DNA from: Lachnospiraceae bacterium UBA3802
GTDB taxonomy: Bacteria > Bacillota > Clostridia > Lachnospirales > Lachnospiraceae
Assembly (NCBI GenBank): GCA_002369155.1
Contig: DFEM01000154.1
Span: 1-14,807, forward strand
Length of the DNA: 14,807 bases
Direction of reading: 5' to 3'
Shown: one piece after another, positions 5,820-12,582 of the stretch
Position numbering within the stretch: the stretch's first letter is position 1
How the letters are laid out: every line of letters starts with the position of its first letter
Program-made: the position numbers and the translations under genes
The notes under the pieces: generated by a model
What the model saw: only the letters and a program-made list of their open reading frames with translations
The model's database searches: none
What the model was told of the DNA's origin: nothing

Positions 5820-7148
5820 CTAATACTCTTTTGTTATCCATGTTTCTTTTTCGCCGGCATTATACAAGTCGCCCCATACCTTTTCACAAAGCGCTTCGCA
5901 GTTTTCGATTGTGAAAGTAGGATCGTTTGAAGCAAGAATTGTATTCTTTCTCTCTTCTTCAGTATATTCGCTTAAAGGGCATGTGTAAATACTTCCATAT
6001 CCTCCCCGACCGATGTTGGCTACCAAAGGCTCGATTCCGTATCTGGAAATTACAACTTTGCCTTCGGAATTCTTGGTAAGTTCCACCTTTGCCAAACCGC
6101 CTACAGCCTGTTCGTAAACTCCGGCTCTGGCAGCTCTTGTTCCCGTAACATAATTGCCGAGCGAATAATATACAAGCATTTCATGTCCGTCGTTGGGATC
6201 CGTATACCATTCTACCGGCTGAATAACATGAGGATGTGCCCCGATGATTAAATCCACGTCTCTTTCCAAAAACCAGTTGCACCAAAACTTCTGATCGCTC
6301 GATGCAAAAGTCTGATACTCATTGCCCCAGTGAATGAGAACAACCACGAAATCAGCCTCTTCATGTGCTTTTTTAATATTTCTGTCCATTAAATCGGCAT
6401 CGATTAAGTTGACTGCAAAAGGCATATCATCAGGCTGCGGCATTCCGTTAAGACCGTATGTATAATTAAGCAATGCAATTTTCATACCGTTCTTTTCAAA
6501 TACGGTAATCTGATCCTGCTGCTCTTTGGTTTCATTAACACCGAGTACCATAATATCGGGATATTTCTTCCAGAAATTGATGGTATTCAAAAGGCCTTTT
6601 TTCCACTTATCCATGGTATGGTTCGTGGCATGAAGGATTACGTTAAATCCTGCTTTGGCCTCTGCATCACCGACCTCTTCTGCGGTATTGAACATCGGGT
6701 ATCCTGAGAATCCCATGTCTTCGCCTGCAAACACGATTTCTTCGTTAACAATCTTAATGTCCGCTTCCTGAATATCAGGCAGGATTCTTTGGAAAAGATG
6801 ATCGTAATTCTTTGTTCCGTCGTCTTTAAAACCGGATTCTGTAACATTAAGATGCATGAGCATGTCGCCGACCATCATTATCTTAAGAGTCTGGCTGATT
6901 TCCGTCGGAACGTTTTGTTCAAGCATCGCCCATTCGCCGGGCGTCTCTGCTGCTTCATATGTGGGAAGCAGATTCACTTCCGCTATCGTTCCGGGTGTTT
7001 TTACTCCGATTTTAAAATCCAGATTGCTTATAATATATACAGCGATTAATGCTATAAGTGCAACGAGTGATACTCCCACTACAGCCGCAATAACTTTATA
7101 TATATTATTGGATTGTTTTTTTCTTCTTCTTTTTCTCCTGCCGGCCAT
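5820..7148 (-). CDS. CapA family protein, membrane-anchored (PGA_cap metallophosphatase fold)
   Basis: The 442-residue product starts with a very basic segment (MAGRRKRRRKK), then one membrane helix at about 18-40 and a long extracytoplasmic domain. That domain carries the CapA/PGA_cap motifs: GDMLMH (94-99), VNEE (134-137), ATNHTMD (174-180), HWGNEY (273-278), GAHPHVIQPVE (303-313) and SLGNY (329-333). The Asp, Asn and His residues match the metal ligands of calcineurin-like phosphoesterases. CapA takes part in poly-gamma-glutamate capsule synthesis, but no capB, capC or capE lies nearby, so a general cell-envelope role is as likely. I start at ATG 7148, with GGGGA 7 bases upstream, not at the TTG at 7154. 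It lies between DUF4364 and the HdeD-like gene. Confidence 0.93.
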   Translation of the reverse strand: MAGRRKRRRKKQSNNIYKVIAAVVGVSLVALIALIAVYIISNLDFKIGVKTPGTIAEVNLLPTYEAAETPGEWAMLEQNVPTEISQTLKIMMVGDMLMHLNVTESGFKDDGTKNYDHLFQRILPDIQEADIKIVNEEIVFAGEDMGFSGYPMFNTAEEVGDAEAKAGFNVILHATNHTMDKWKKGLLNTINFWKKYPDIMVLGVNETKEQQDQITVFEKNGMKIALLNYTYGLNGMPQPDDMPFAVNLIDADLMDRNIKKAHEEADFVVVLIHWGNEYQTFASSDQKFWCNWFLERDVDLIIGAHPHVIQPVEWYTDPNDGHEMLVYYSLGNYVTGTRAARAGVYEQAVGGLAKVELTKNSEGKVVISRYGIEPLVANIGRGGYGSIYTCPLSEYTEEERKNTILASNDPTFTIENCEALCEKVWGDLYNAGEKETWITKEY

Positions 7149-7165
7149 TTTCAATTCCCCATTTT

Positions 7166-7681
7166 CTAGAATAGATTTTCTGTCAGATATTGATATATTT
7201 CCTGATTTTTTTCCTGCCAGTTGTCGCAGATGGCTGCTGCCATCTTTTCACTCGGTACCGTCATCTTAATGGTACAAAGTTCCGTAGCTCTGTCTTTTGC
7301 CCAAAGAATTGCTTCGTATTCGCCGTATTGATTCTTGTAATAATCGGATACTATCGAAGCTTCTCTTCTTAATTCCGTAGAATTGACTTTGAGATATTCC
7401 TGGATATCGCATTTGATTTCCGAACTGATGTCGCCCAAAAAATACTGAAGCGATTCCATACCTTCTTCGGTAATCGATATCAATGTTTTATTGTGATTCT
7501 GTTTGACTGCCAGGAAGTTTTGATCCTCAAGTGCCTTAACATGCGACTGTATGTTCAGAAAAGACGTATACTCCTTTTCCACAAAGAACGTGCTTATCTG
7601 AATCAGCGTCAGAGGCTCTGCTGCCGATTTGAGCATATACAGAATCATTAATTTGTATAATGTCTCTGAATTGTAATTCAT
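7166..7681 (-). CDS. DUF4364 family protein, probable winged-helix regulator
   Basis: The 171 residues begin MNYNSETLYKLMILYMLKSA. They continue as a winged-helix-like N-terminal half (about 5-80): a helix with LTLIQISTFFVEKEYTS, a recognition-type helix with NIQSHVKALEDQNFLAV, and a beta wing with KTLISITEEG. The C-terminal half is helical with a mixed strand (LCTIKMTVPSEK). This matches my memory of DUF4364, a Firmicutes family with no established function; DNA binding is inferred from the fold. GGGGA sits 4-5 bases ahead of the ATG. It starts 12 bases after malic enzyme and ends 17 bases before the CapA-like gene, so it belongs to their operon and may regulate it. Confidence 0.85.
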   Translation of the reverse strand: MNYNSETLYKLMILYMLKSAAEPLTLIQISTFFVEKEYTSFLNIQSHVKALEDQNFLAVKQNHNKTLISITEEGMESLQYFLGDISSEIKCDIQEYLKVNSTELRREASIVSDYYKNQYGEYEAILWAKDRATELCTIKMTVPSEKMAAAICDNWQEKNQEIYQYLTENLF

Positions 7682-7693
7682 ATTTTCCCCGTT

Positions 7694-8854
7694 TCAGAAT
7701 TTTTTTCCGATATTGTCTTTTACTGCTTTGCAAACCACTTCAGCTACAGTGGGATGGAAAGGAGGAACGATGATATTTTCGTCGTTTAATTCATCATCGG
7801 GAATAAGATCCGCAATCGCTCTTGCAGCTGCAAGTTTCATTTCTTCCGTAATCTGTTTTGCCCTGCCTTCAAGCGCTCCTTTGAAAATACCGGGAAATGC
7901 GATAACGTTGTTTACCTGGTTGGGGAAATCCGAACGTCCCGTTCCGACGATTCTCGCTCCTGCTGCCTTTGCAACGTCGGGCATGATTTCGGGTACGGGA
8001 TTTGCCATTGCAAAAAGTATCGCATCCTTGTTCATGGACTTTACCATATCTGCAGTTACAATGCCGGGAGCACTTACTCCGACAAATATATCAGCACCTT
8101 TTAACGCATCAGCAAGTGTACCGTTCTTTCCTTCAAGATTGGTAACTTCTGCCATCTTTTCCTGCATCCAGTTAAGTCCGGGATAATCCTTTGAAATGAT
8201 ACCCAGTTTATCGCACATTGTTACATTTTTGAATCCGTATTTAAGAAGGAGTTTCGTGATGGCAACACCTGCAGAACCTGCACCGTTAACAACCACTTTA
8301 CACTCTTCTTTGTTCTTTCCTGTTACCTTTAAGGAATTAATCAATCCCGCAAGTACAACAATCGCTGTACCGTGCTGATCGTCATGGAAAACGGGAATAT
8401 CAAGTGCAGCCTTAAGTCTCTCTTCGATTTCGAAACATCTGGGAGCAGAAATATCTTCAAGATTGATGCCACCGAAATTGGGAGCAAGATATGTAACGGT
8501 CTTGATAATCTCTTCTGTATCCTGAGTGGCAAGGCAAATGGGAACTGCATTAACTCCGCCGAATTCTTTGAATAATACAGCCTTGCCCTCCATAACGGGA
8601 ATACCTGCTTCTGCACCGATATTGCCGAGTCCGAGAACAGCCGATCCGTCTGAAATTACTGCAACCGTATTGGCCTTGGCTGTGTATGTATATACTGCAC
8701 TCTTATCCTTTGCAATTACTTTACAGGGTTCTGCAACACCGGGTGTATATGCAAGTGCTAACGCTTCTTTGGATTTTACTTCCACCTTGCTCTTTGTCTC
8801 TAATTTACCCTGCCATTCTTCATGAAGTTTAAGTGCCTGTTCTGCGTTGGTCAT
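7694..8854 (-). CDS. Malic enzyme, NAD(P)-dependent oxaloacetate-decarboxylating malate dehydrogenase
   Basis: This enzyme converts malate to pyruvate and CO2 while reducing NAD(P). The 386 residues match the short bacterial form without a phosphotransacetylase tail. Visible active-site elements are Tyr36 in [24 protein letters not shown] (66-80), Lys91 in EGKAVLFK, the metal ligands Glu133-Asp134 in NLEDI and Asp159 in FHDDQHGT, a Rossmann GAGSAG at 191-196, and ANPVPEI further on. Coenzyme preference cannot be read with certainty. GAGGA lies 8-9 bases ahead of the ATG. The 56-base AT-rich gap after hslO could hold a promoter, but no clear one is seen. It is the first of four closely spaced genes that end with the HdeD-like protein. 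Confidence 0.96.
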   Translation of the reverse strand: MTNAEQALKLHEEWQGKLETKSKVEVKSKEALALAYTPGVAEPCKVIAKDKSAVYTYTAKANTVAVISDGSAVLGLGNIGAEAGIPVMEGKAVLFKEFGGVNAVPICLATQDTEEIIKTVTYLAPNFGGINLEDISAPRCFEIEERLKAALDIPVFHDDQHGTAIVVLAGLINSLKVTGKNKEECKVVVNGAGSAGVAITKLLLKYGFKNVTMCDKLGIISKDYPGLNWMQEKMAEVTNLEGKNGTLADALKGADIFVGVSAPGIVTADMVKSMNKDAILFAMANPVPEIMPDVAKAAGARIVGTGRSDFPNQVNNVIAFPGIFKGALEGRAKQITEEMKLAAARAIADLIPDDELNDENIIVPPFHPTVAEVVCKAVKDNIGKKF

Positions 8855-8910
8855 TACTTTTTCCTCTTCTTTACTTATTGTATTTCTTTATTTTGTATTT
8901 CACATACATT

Positions 8911-9786
8911 CTATTTTGCATACTCGAGGAGTGCCTTTAATTCGTCCTTTGTAAAAGTATAATCGGTATTGCAAAAGTCACAATGAAGATTGATTGAATC
9001 TTCCTCATCAACCATCTTTTGAAGATCTGCTTTGCCTATACTGATAAGCGCCTTGGATACTCTCTCCTTGGAGCAGTTGCATCTGAATCCGACAGGAATC
9101 TCATCTACAATCTCAGGCTCCAGTCCTTCGCATAAAATCTCAAGTATCTCTTCAGGTCCTTTTCCTTCATCAAGCATACTCGTAACCGATGAGATTGATG
9201 AAAGATTCTTTTCAATATGCTCTATTATCTCTTCCGTGGCATCCGGCATAAGCTGTATGATAAAGCCGCCTGCCTGCTTAACGGTATTGTCCTTATTCAT
9301 TAAAACTCCGAGACCTACACTCGAAGGAGTCTGTTCAGATGATGCAAAAAAATATGTCAGATCCTCTGCTATCTCGCTTGTCTGAAGTACCGTCTGACCT
9401 ACATAGGGTTCTTTTAAACCAAGGTCCTTAATAACATCAAGAAAACCTATTCCCACAGCACCTGCGACATCAAGCTTGCCTAAGCTGTTGGCAGGAAGAA
9501 TAACATTTGGATTACCTACATAACCTTTAACATATCCCTTGGAATCTGCGGTAACAGTCACACCCTCTATCGGGCCGTTGGAGTTGATACGAAGCGTGAG
9601 GATATCATTCTCACTCTTAAGCATCGCACCCATCATGCTGCCTGCCGTCATGAGTCTGCCAAGAGCTGCTGTACACACGGGAGATGTGTTATGCCTTCTT
9701 CTTGCTTCCTCAACCATATCTTTTGTATATGCGACAAACACACGCACCTGCGCATTACCCGCTGTCGCTCTGACAATTTTATCCAT
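8911..9786 (-). CDS. hslO: Hsp33 redox-regulated chaperone
   Basis: HslO is a cytosolic holdase activated by oxidation. The 291 residues show the N-terminal start MDKIVRATAGNAQVRVFVA, the substrate-binding core with GRLMTAGSMMGAMLK and VKGYVGNP, and the C-terminal zinc switch C-x-C (Cys236, Cys238 in FRCNCSKERV) plus C-x-x-C (Cys269, Cys272 in HCDFC). All four cysteines are present, so the redox switch should work. The start is fixed by the conserved N-terminus, yet the nearest ribosome binding site-like sequence (AAGGAAGAG) is 16-20 bases away, farther than in neighbouring genes. It lies 53 bases after the methyltransferase and 56 before malic enzyme. Confidence 0.97.
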   Translation of the reverse strand: MDKIVRATAGNAQVRVFVAYTKDMVEEARRRHNTSPVCTAALGRLMTAGSMMGAMLKSENDILTLRINSNGPIEGVTVTADSKGYVKGYVGNPNVILPANSLGKLDVAGAVGIGFLDVIKDLGLKEPYVGQTVLQTSEIAEDLTYFFASSEQTPSSVGLGVLMNKDNTVKQAGGFIIQLMPDATEEIIEHIEKNLSSISSVTSMLDEGKGPEEILEILCEGLEPEIVDEIPVGFRCNCSKERVSKALISIGKADLQKMVDEEDSINLHCDFCNTDYTFTKDELKALLEYAK

Positions 9787-9839
9787 ATCTAAACTTTTTG
9801 TTCTCTTCCTTTTTCTATATTTCAGGGTTGATTCGGTTA

Positions 9840-10640
9840 TTACTTTCCCTGCTCTCTGGCGACCACAAATATTCGCTCGCTTGAATCCGTCGGCTCACCA
9901 AAGCTTTCCGAATCGAATGCATCCACAAAGACAAGCCCCGCTTCTTTGATGAATTCCTTCATCTTGTCAAGCGTATATCCTCTTTGATAATGATACTCGT
10001 CAAACTTTCGATACAGCCCTTTTGAATCTTCTCCATCCAAATCGGCCGGTACGAAAAATGTCACTTCATACTCATTGATATTGCTTTCCTCATCGTAATA
10101 ATTTGACCAGATGAAAGAAGCCTCATCTCCGCTCTCGGCTATTGTTGAATCTCCGATAACTTCTTTGTATTTGTAATCCGTGTTGAAATCAAATATAAAC
10201 AAACCCTTCGGATCGAGATAATTGTTGACCAGCTTAAATGTAGTCACAACATCTTCATCTTCCAAAAGATAATTGATGCTGTCGCAAATGCTTATGACTG
10301 CTGCCACGGTACCGTAAAGTTCAAACTCTCTCATGTCCTGGCATAAGTACATAATATCGGACACCTTGTCAAAAGGATTGTTTTCAAGAGCCTTATGTGT
10401 ATCCTTTTTATTTATGGCGACATTGAGCATCTCGTTGGAATTGTCGATTCCTATCATGTCAAATCCGACCTCTGCGAGCTTCATGGTAAAATTACCCGTT
10501 CCGGCTCCGAGTTCGCAGACTATTCCGTCCGTTATTTTATTTTCATACAATGTCTTTTTGACGAATTCAAACCATTCATCGTAAGGAACGTCTTCCATGA
10601 ATTCGTCATACCATTTTGAAAATTCAGTATATGCGTTCAT
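9840..10640 (-). CDS. Class I SAM-dependent methyltransferase
   Basis: The 266 residues carry motif I VCELGAGTGNFT (41-52), an acidic residue ending strand 2 (Asp66 in IGIDNS), QDMREF (101-106) and the motif IV region CDSINYLLE (119-127). This is a Rossmann-fold methyltransferase. The C-terminal part (about 150-266) contains the strand-rich insert common in this group of small-molecule methyltransferases; the substrate is unknown. The ATG follows the stop of the upstream membrane protein gene by 6 bases and has only a weak GGAT site that overlaps that stop. Translation is therefore probably coupled to the upstream gene. Confidence 0.92.
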   Translation of the reverse strand: MNAYTEFSKWYDEFMEDVPYDEWFEFVKKTLYENKITDGIVCELGAGTGNFTMKLAEVGFDMIGIDNSNEMLNVAINKKDTHKALENNPFDKVSDIMYLCQDMREFELYGTVAAVISICDSINYLLEDEDVVTTFKLVNNYLDPKGLFIFDFNTDYKYKEVIGDSTIAESGDEASFIWSNYYDEESNINEYEVTFFVPADLDGEDSKGLYRKFDEYHYQRGYTLDKMKEFIKEAGLVFVDAFDSESFGEPTDSSERIFVVAREQGK

Positions 10641-10646
10641 AAATTA

Positions 10647-11165
10647 CTATCCGAGGAAATGGAAAATTCCTCCCAATGCACCGTATGATAAAACCGTCAT
10701 AATAATTGTGGCAAGAATAAGTCCGCAAAGTTCCGCAAGGATAGCCTTGGGAAGTTTGATATCAAAAAGTGCCGCCATGAGAGATCCCATCCATGCTCCT
10801 GTTCCGGGGAGAGGGATACCTACAAAAAGCATAAGTCCCAGGAATTCACCTTTTTTAAGTGCATCGCTCTTCTTGTTGGCTCTGTTTTCAAGCCACTCGG
10901 CAAATTTATCAATCTTAAGAAAATGGATGTTTTTCATCCACTTTAAAATCTTTTTAATGAAAAGAAGAATAAAGGGAATGGGAATAATGTTTCCCGCTAT
11001 GCAAAAAGCGATTGCCTTCCACATGGGAACCTGTAAGATACTTGATACGATAAGCCCTCCTCGAAGTTCGATAAGAGGAATCATGCTTACTATAAAGCAT
11101 ATCCATACGGGTGCTATATTATGGTCCAACAATACATTAACAAGACCGTCTCTTAAAGCTGTCAT
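10647..11165 (-). CDS. COG2426-type membrane protein (annotated as small multidrug export protein)
   Basis: The 172-residue hydrophobic protein has membrane segments at about 18-40, 50-70, 108-135 and 141-168. It has two motifs typical of the Sm_multidrug_ex (COG2426) family: PLIELRGG (30-37) and GIPLPGTGAWMGS (116-128). The family name suggests drug export, but direct evidence for that is poor as far as I know. A basic cytoplasmic loop lies at about 71-107. No ribosome binding site sits in the usual place; AAAGGA at 11192-11197 is 26 bases away, with a small hairpin in between. The gene is 91 bases after hisC and 6 before the methyltransferase. Confidence 0.9.
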   Translation of the reverse strand: MTALRDGLVNVLLDHNIAPVWICFIVSMIPLIELRGGLIVSSILQVPMWKAIAFCIAGNIIPIPFILLFIKKILKWMKNIHFLKIDKFAEWLENRANKKSDALKKGEFLGLMLFVGIPLPGTGAWMGSLMAALFDIKLPKAILAELCGLILATIIMTVLSYGALGGIFHFLG

Positions 11166-11175
11166 ATTAAATCAA

Positions 11176-11197
11176 TTCGCAAAAAGCGAAATCCTTT
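11176..11197 (-). promoter_or_regulatory. Displaced ribosome binding site with hairpin before the COG2426 gene
   Basis: On the minus strand AAAGGA (11192-11197) is followed by TTCGC-TTTTT-GCGAA (11176-11190), a 5-bp hairpin, and then by about 10 bases to the ATG at 11165. The linear spacing is 26 bases, too long for normal initiation. If the hairpin forms, the effective spacing falls to about 11. No better site is visible nearer the ATG. Confidence 0.4.
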
Positions 11198-11256
11198 CTG
11201 TTTATTTGGCGTCTAATTTCAACATGAATTTATTTCTGCATTATCGACTTTTGCAC

Positions 11257-12318
11257 TTATCTTTTGATTATCTCTTTAAGTGCCGCAAACAATGCCTTCA
11301 TTTCTTCATCCGTTCCGATTGAAATTCGAAGATAATTATCAATCTTCGGAATACTGAAGTGGCGCACGAGAATGCTTCTTTCTCTTAAAGCCGCATATAA
11401 ATCATTTGCGTTTATTTCAGGATGTGTAACAAACACGAAATTTGCTTTTGACTCGGGGAATTTAAATCCTAATTTCTTAAATTCCACCATACTCCACTCT
11501 CTTGTTTTAATAACTTTCTCACAGCACTCTTTAAAATATGCATCATCTTTTAATATTGCGGATGCAACTCTGAGTGAAGGCTCATTAAGAGTATATGAAT
11601 TGATTGAAAACTTAACGGCTTTTATTTTTGCTATAAGTTCCGGATTCGCAAATGCCATGCCTATACGAAGTCCGGCAAGATTTCTTGATTTTGAATATGT
11701 CTGAGTAACTATTAAGTTATCGTATTTATCAATAAGCTTGACTGCAGACTCTCCGCCGAAATCTATATAAGCCTCATCGACTATCACTACCGAATCTTTG
11801 TTAAACTCAAGCACTTCTTCTATCTTGCTTAAAGGAAGAAGTTCTCCTGTGGGAGCATTGGGATTGGCTATTACGATTCCGCCGTTTTCTTTTCTGTAAT
11901 CATTTATGTCTATGGACATATCATCTTTTACGGGGATAAGTTCTTTCTTAAAACCGCAAAAATCCGCCCACACTTCGTAGAATGAATACGTAATGTCGGC
12001 AAAGAGTACGGGATCTTTTGAATGGAAGAATGTCGTAAAAAGAATGAATATTACATCGTCCGAACCAACACCCGTGAATATCTTATCCGGCGAAATATTC
12101 ATATATTCACTTATCGCATCTCTTAAAGCATCGCAATCGGGTTTGGGATATCTTCTTAAGCAGTCATAATCTTCTGCCATTTTAAGAAGAGCTTCCTTGG
12201 CCATTTTTGAAGGCGGATAAGGATTCTCGTTGGTATTTAATTTAATCAAGTTATTAATCTTGGGCTGCTCTCCCGGTACATAGGGAGTAACCTCTTTTAC
12301 ATATTCTCTCCAGTTCAT
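11257..12318 (-). CDS. hisC: Histidinol-phosphate aminotransferase
   Basis: HisC is a PLP enzyme that transfers an amino group from glutamate to imidazole-acetol phosphate in histidine synthesis. The 353 residues show the class I/II aminotransferase layout: LNTNENPYPPS (27-37), GVGSDDVI (83-90), the PLP-binding ANPNAPTG (151-158), DEAYIDF (181-187), the Schiff-base Lys210 in TYSKSRNLAGLRIG, and a C-terminal substrate arginine in NYLRISIGT. Length is normal. Related aminotransferases share these motifs, so another amino-acid substrate is possible. No other his genes are nearby. GGAG lies 7 bases ahead of the ATG, and the upstream lipoprotein gene ends 17 bases away. Confidence 0.93.
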   Translation of the reverse strand: MNWREYVKEVTPYVPGEQPKINNLIKLNTNENPYPPSKMAKEALLKMAEDYDCLRRYPKPDCDALRDAISEYMNISPDKIFTGVGSDDVIFILFTTFFHSKDPVLFADITYSFYEVWADFCGFKKELIPVKDDMSIDINDYRKENGGIVIANPNAPTGELLPLSKIEEVLEFNKDSVVIVDEAYIDFGGESAVKLIDKYDNLIVTQTYSKSRNLAGLRIGMAFANPELIAKIKAVKFSINSYTLNEPSLRVASAILKDDAYFKECCEKVIKTREWSMVEFKKLGFKFPESKANFVFVTHPEINANDLYAALRERSILVRHFSIPKIDNYLRISIGTDEEMKALFAALKEIIKR

Positions 12319-12335
12319 TTTTACTCCAAAAAATA

Positions 12336-12551
12336 TTATTCTACCATGTCGAGTATGGCATCCGCTTCCGACTCTTTGTCATCGGCATTTTGATTAAAAT
12401 CATCAAGAGCATCTTTGGCATTATCCTTTTGCTCAGCCATTCCCTCAACCGTATCAGCGGCATCATCGACAGGATTGCCGCAGGCAGTTAACGGCATTAA
12501 AAACGTTAAACATGCCAACAAAGAAAAAAGAAAATATTTGATACGTTTCAT
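12336..12551 (-). CDS. Small lipoprotein, 71 residues
   Basis: A basic start (MKRIK), a hydrophobic stretch (about 6-20) and a lipobox LTAC ending at Cys24 predict export and lipid attachment. The mature part is only 48 residues, very acidic, Asp/Ala-rich, and probably one amphipathic helix (DDAADTVEGMAEQKDNAKDA). No known domain is seen. AGAGG lies 5-6 bases ahead of the ATG. It lies 31 bases after purL and 17 before hisC, so it is probably carried in the same transcript as biosynthetic genes of unrelated function. Confidence 0.88.
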   Translation of the reverse strand: MKRIKYFLFSLLACLTFLMPLTACGNPVDDAADTVEGMAEQKDNAKDALDDFNQNADDKESEADAILDMVE

Positions 12552-12582
12552 ATTTACCTCTTAAATTTTCAAATCACTGAAA

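Noticed and set aside
5820..7148. Poly-gamma-glutamate capsule locus
   Set aside because: Only a CapA-like protein is present; no capB, capC or capE partner is in the window, so a capsule role is not supported.
7152..7154. TTG start for the CapA-like gene
   Set aside because: GGGGA is about 7 bases from the ATG at 7148 but nearly touches the TTG; the ATG is the better start.
10597..11322. 241-codon plus-strand ORF
   Set aside because: It lies antisense to the COG2426 gene and parts of its neighbours, has no ribosome binding site and no recognisable domain, and the minus-strand frame has clear family motifs.
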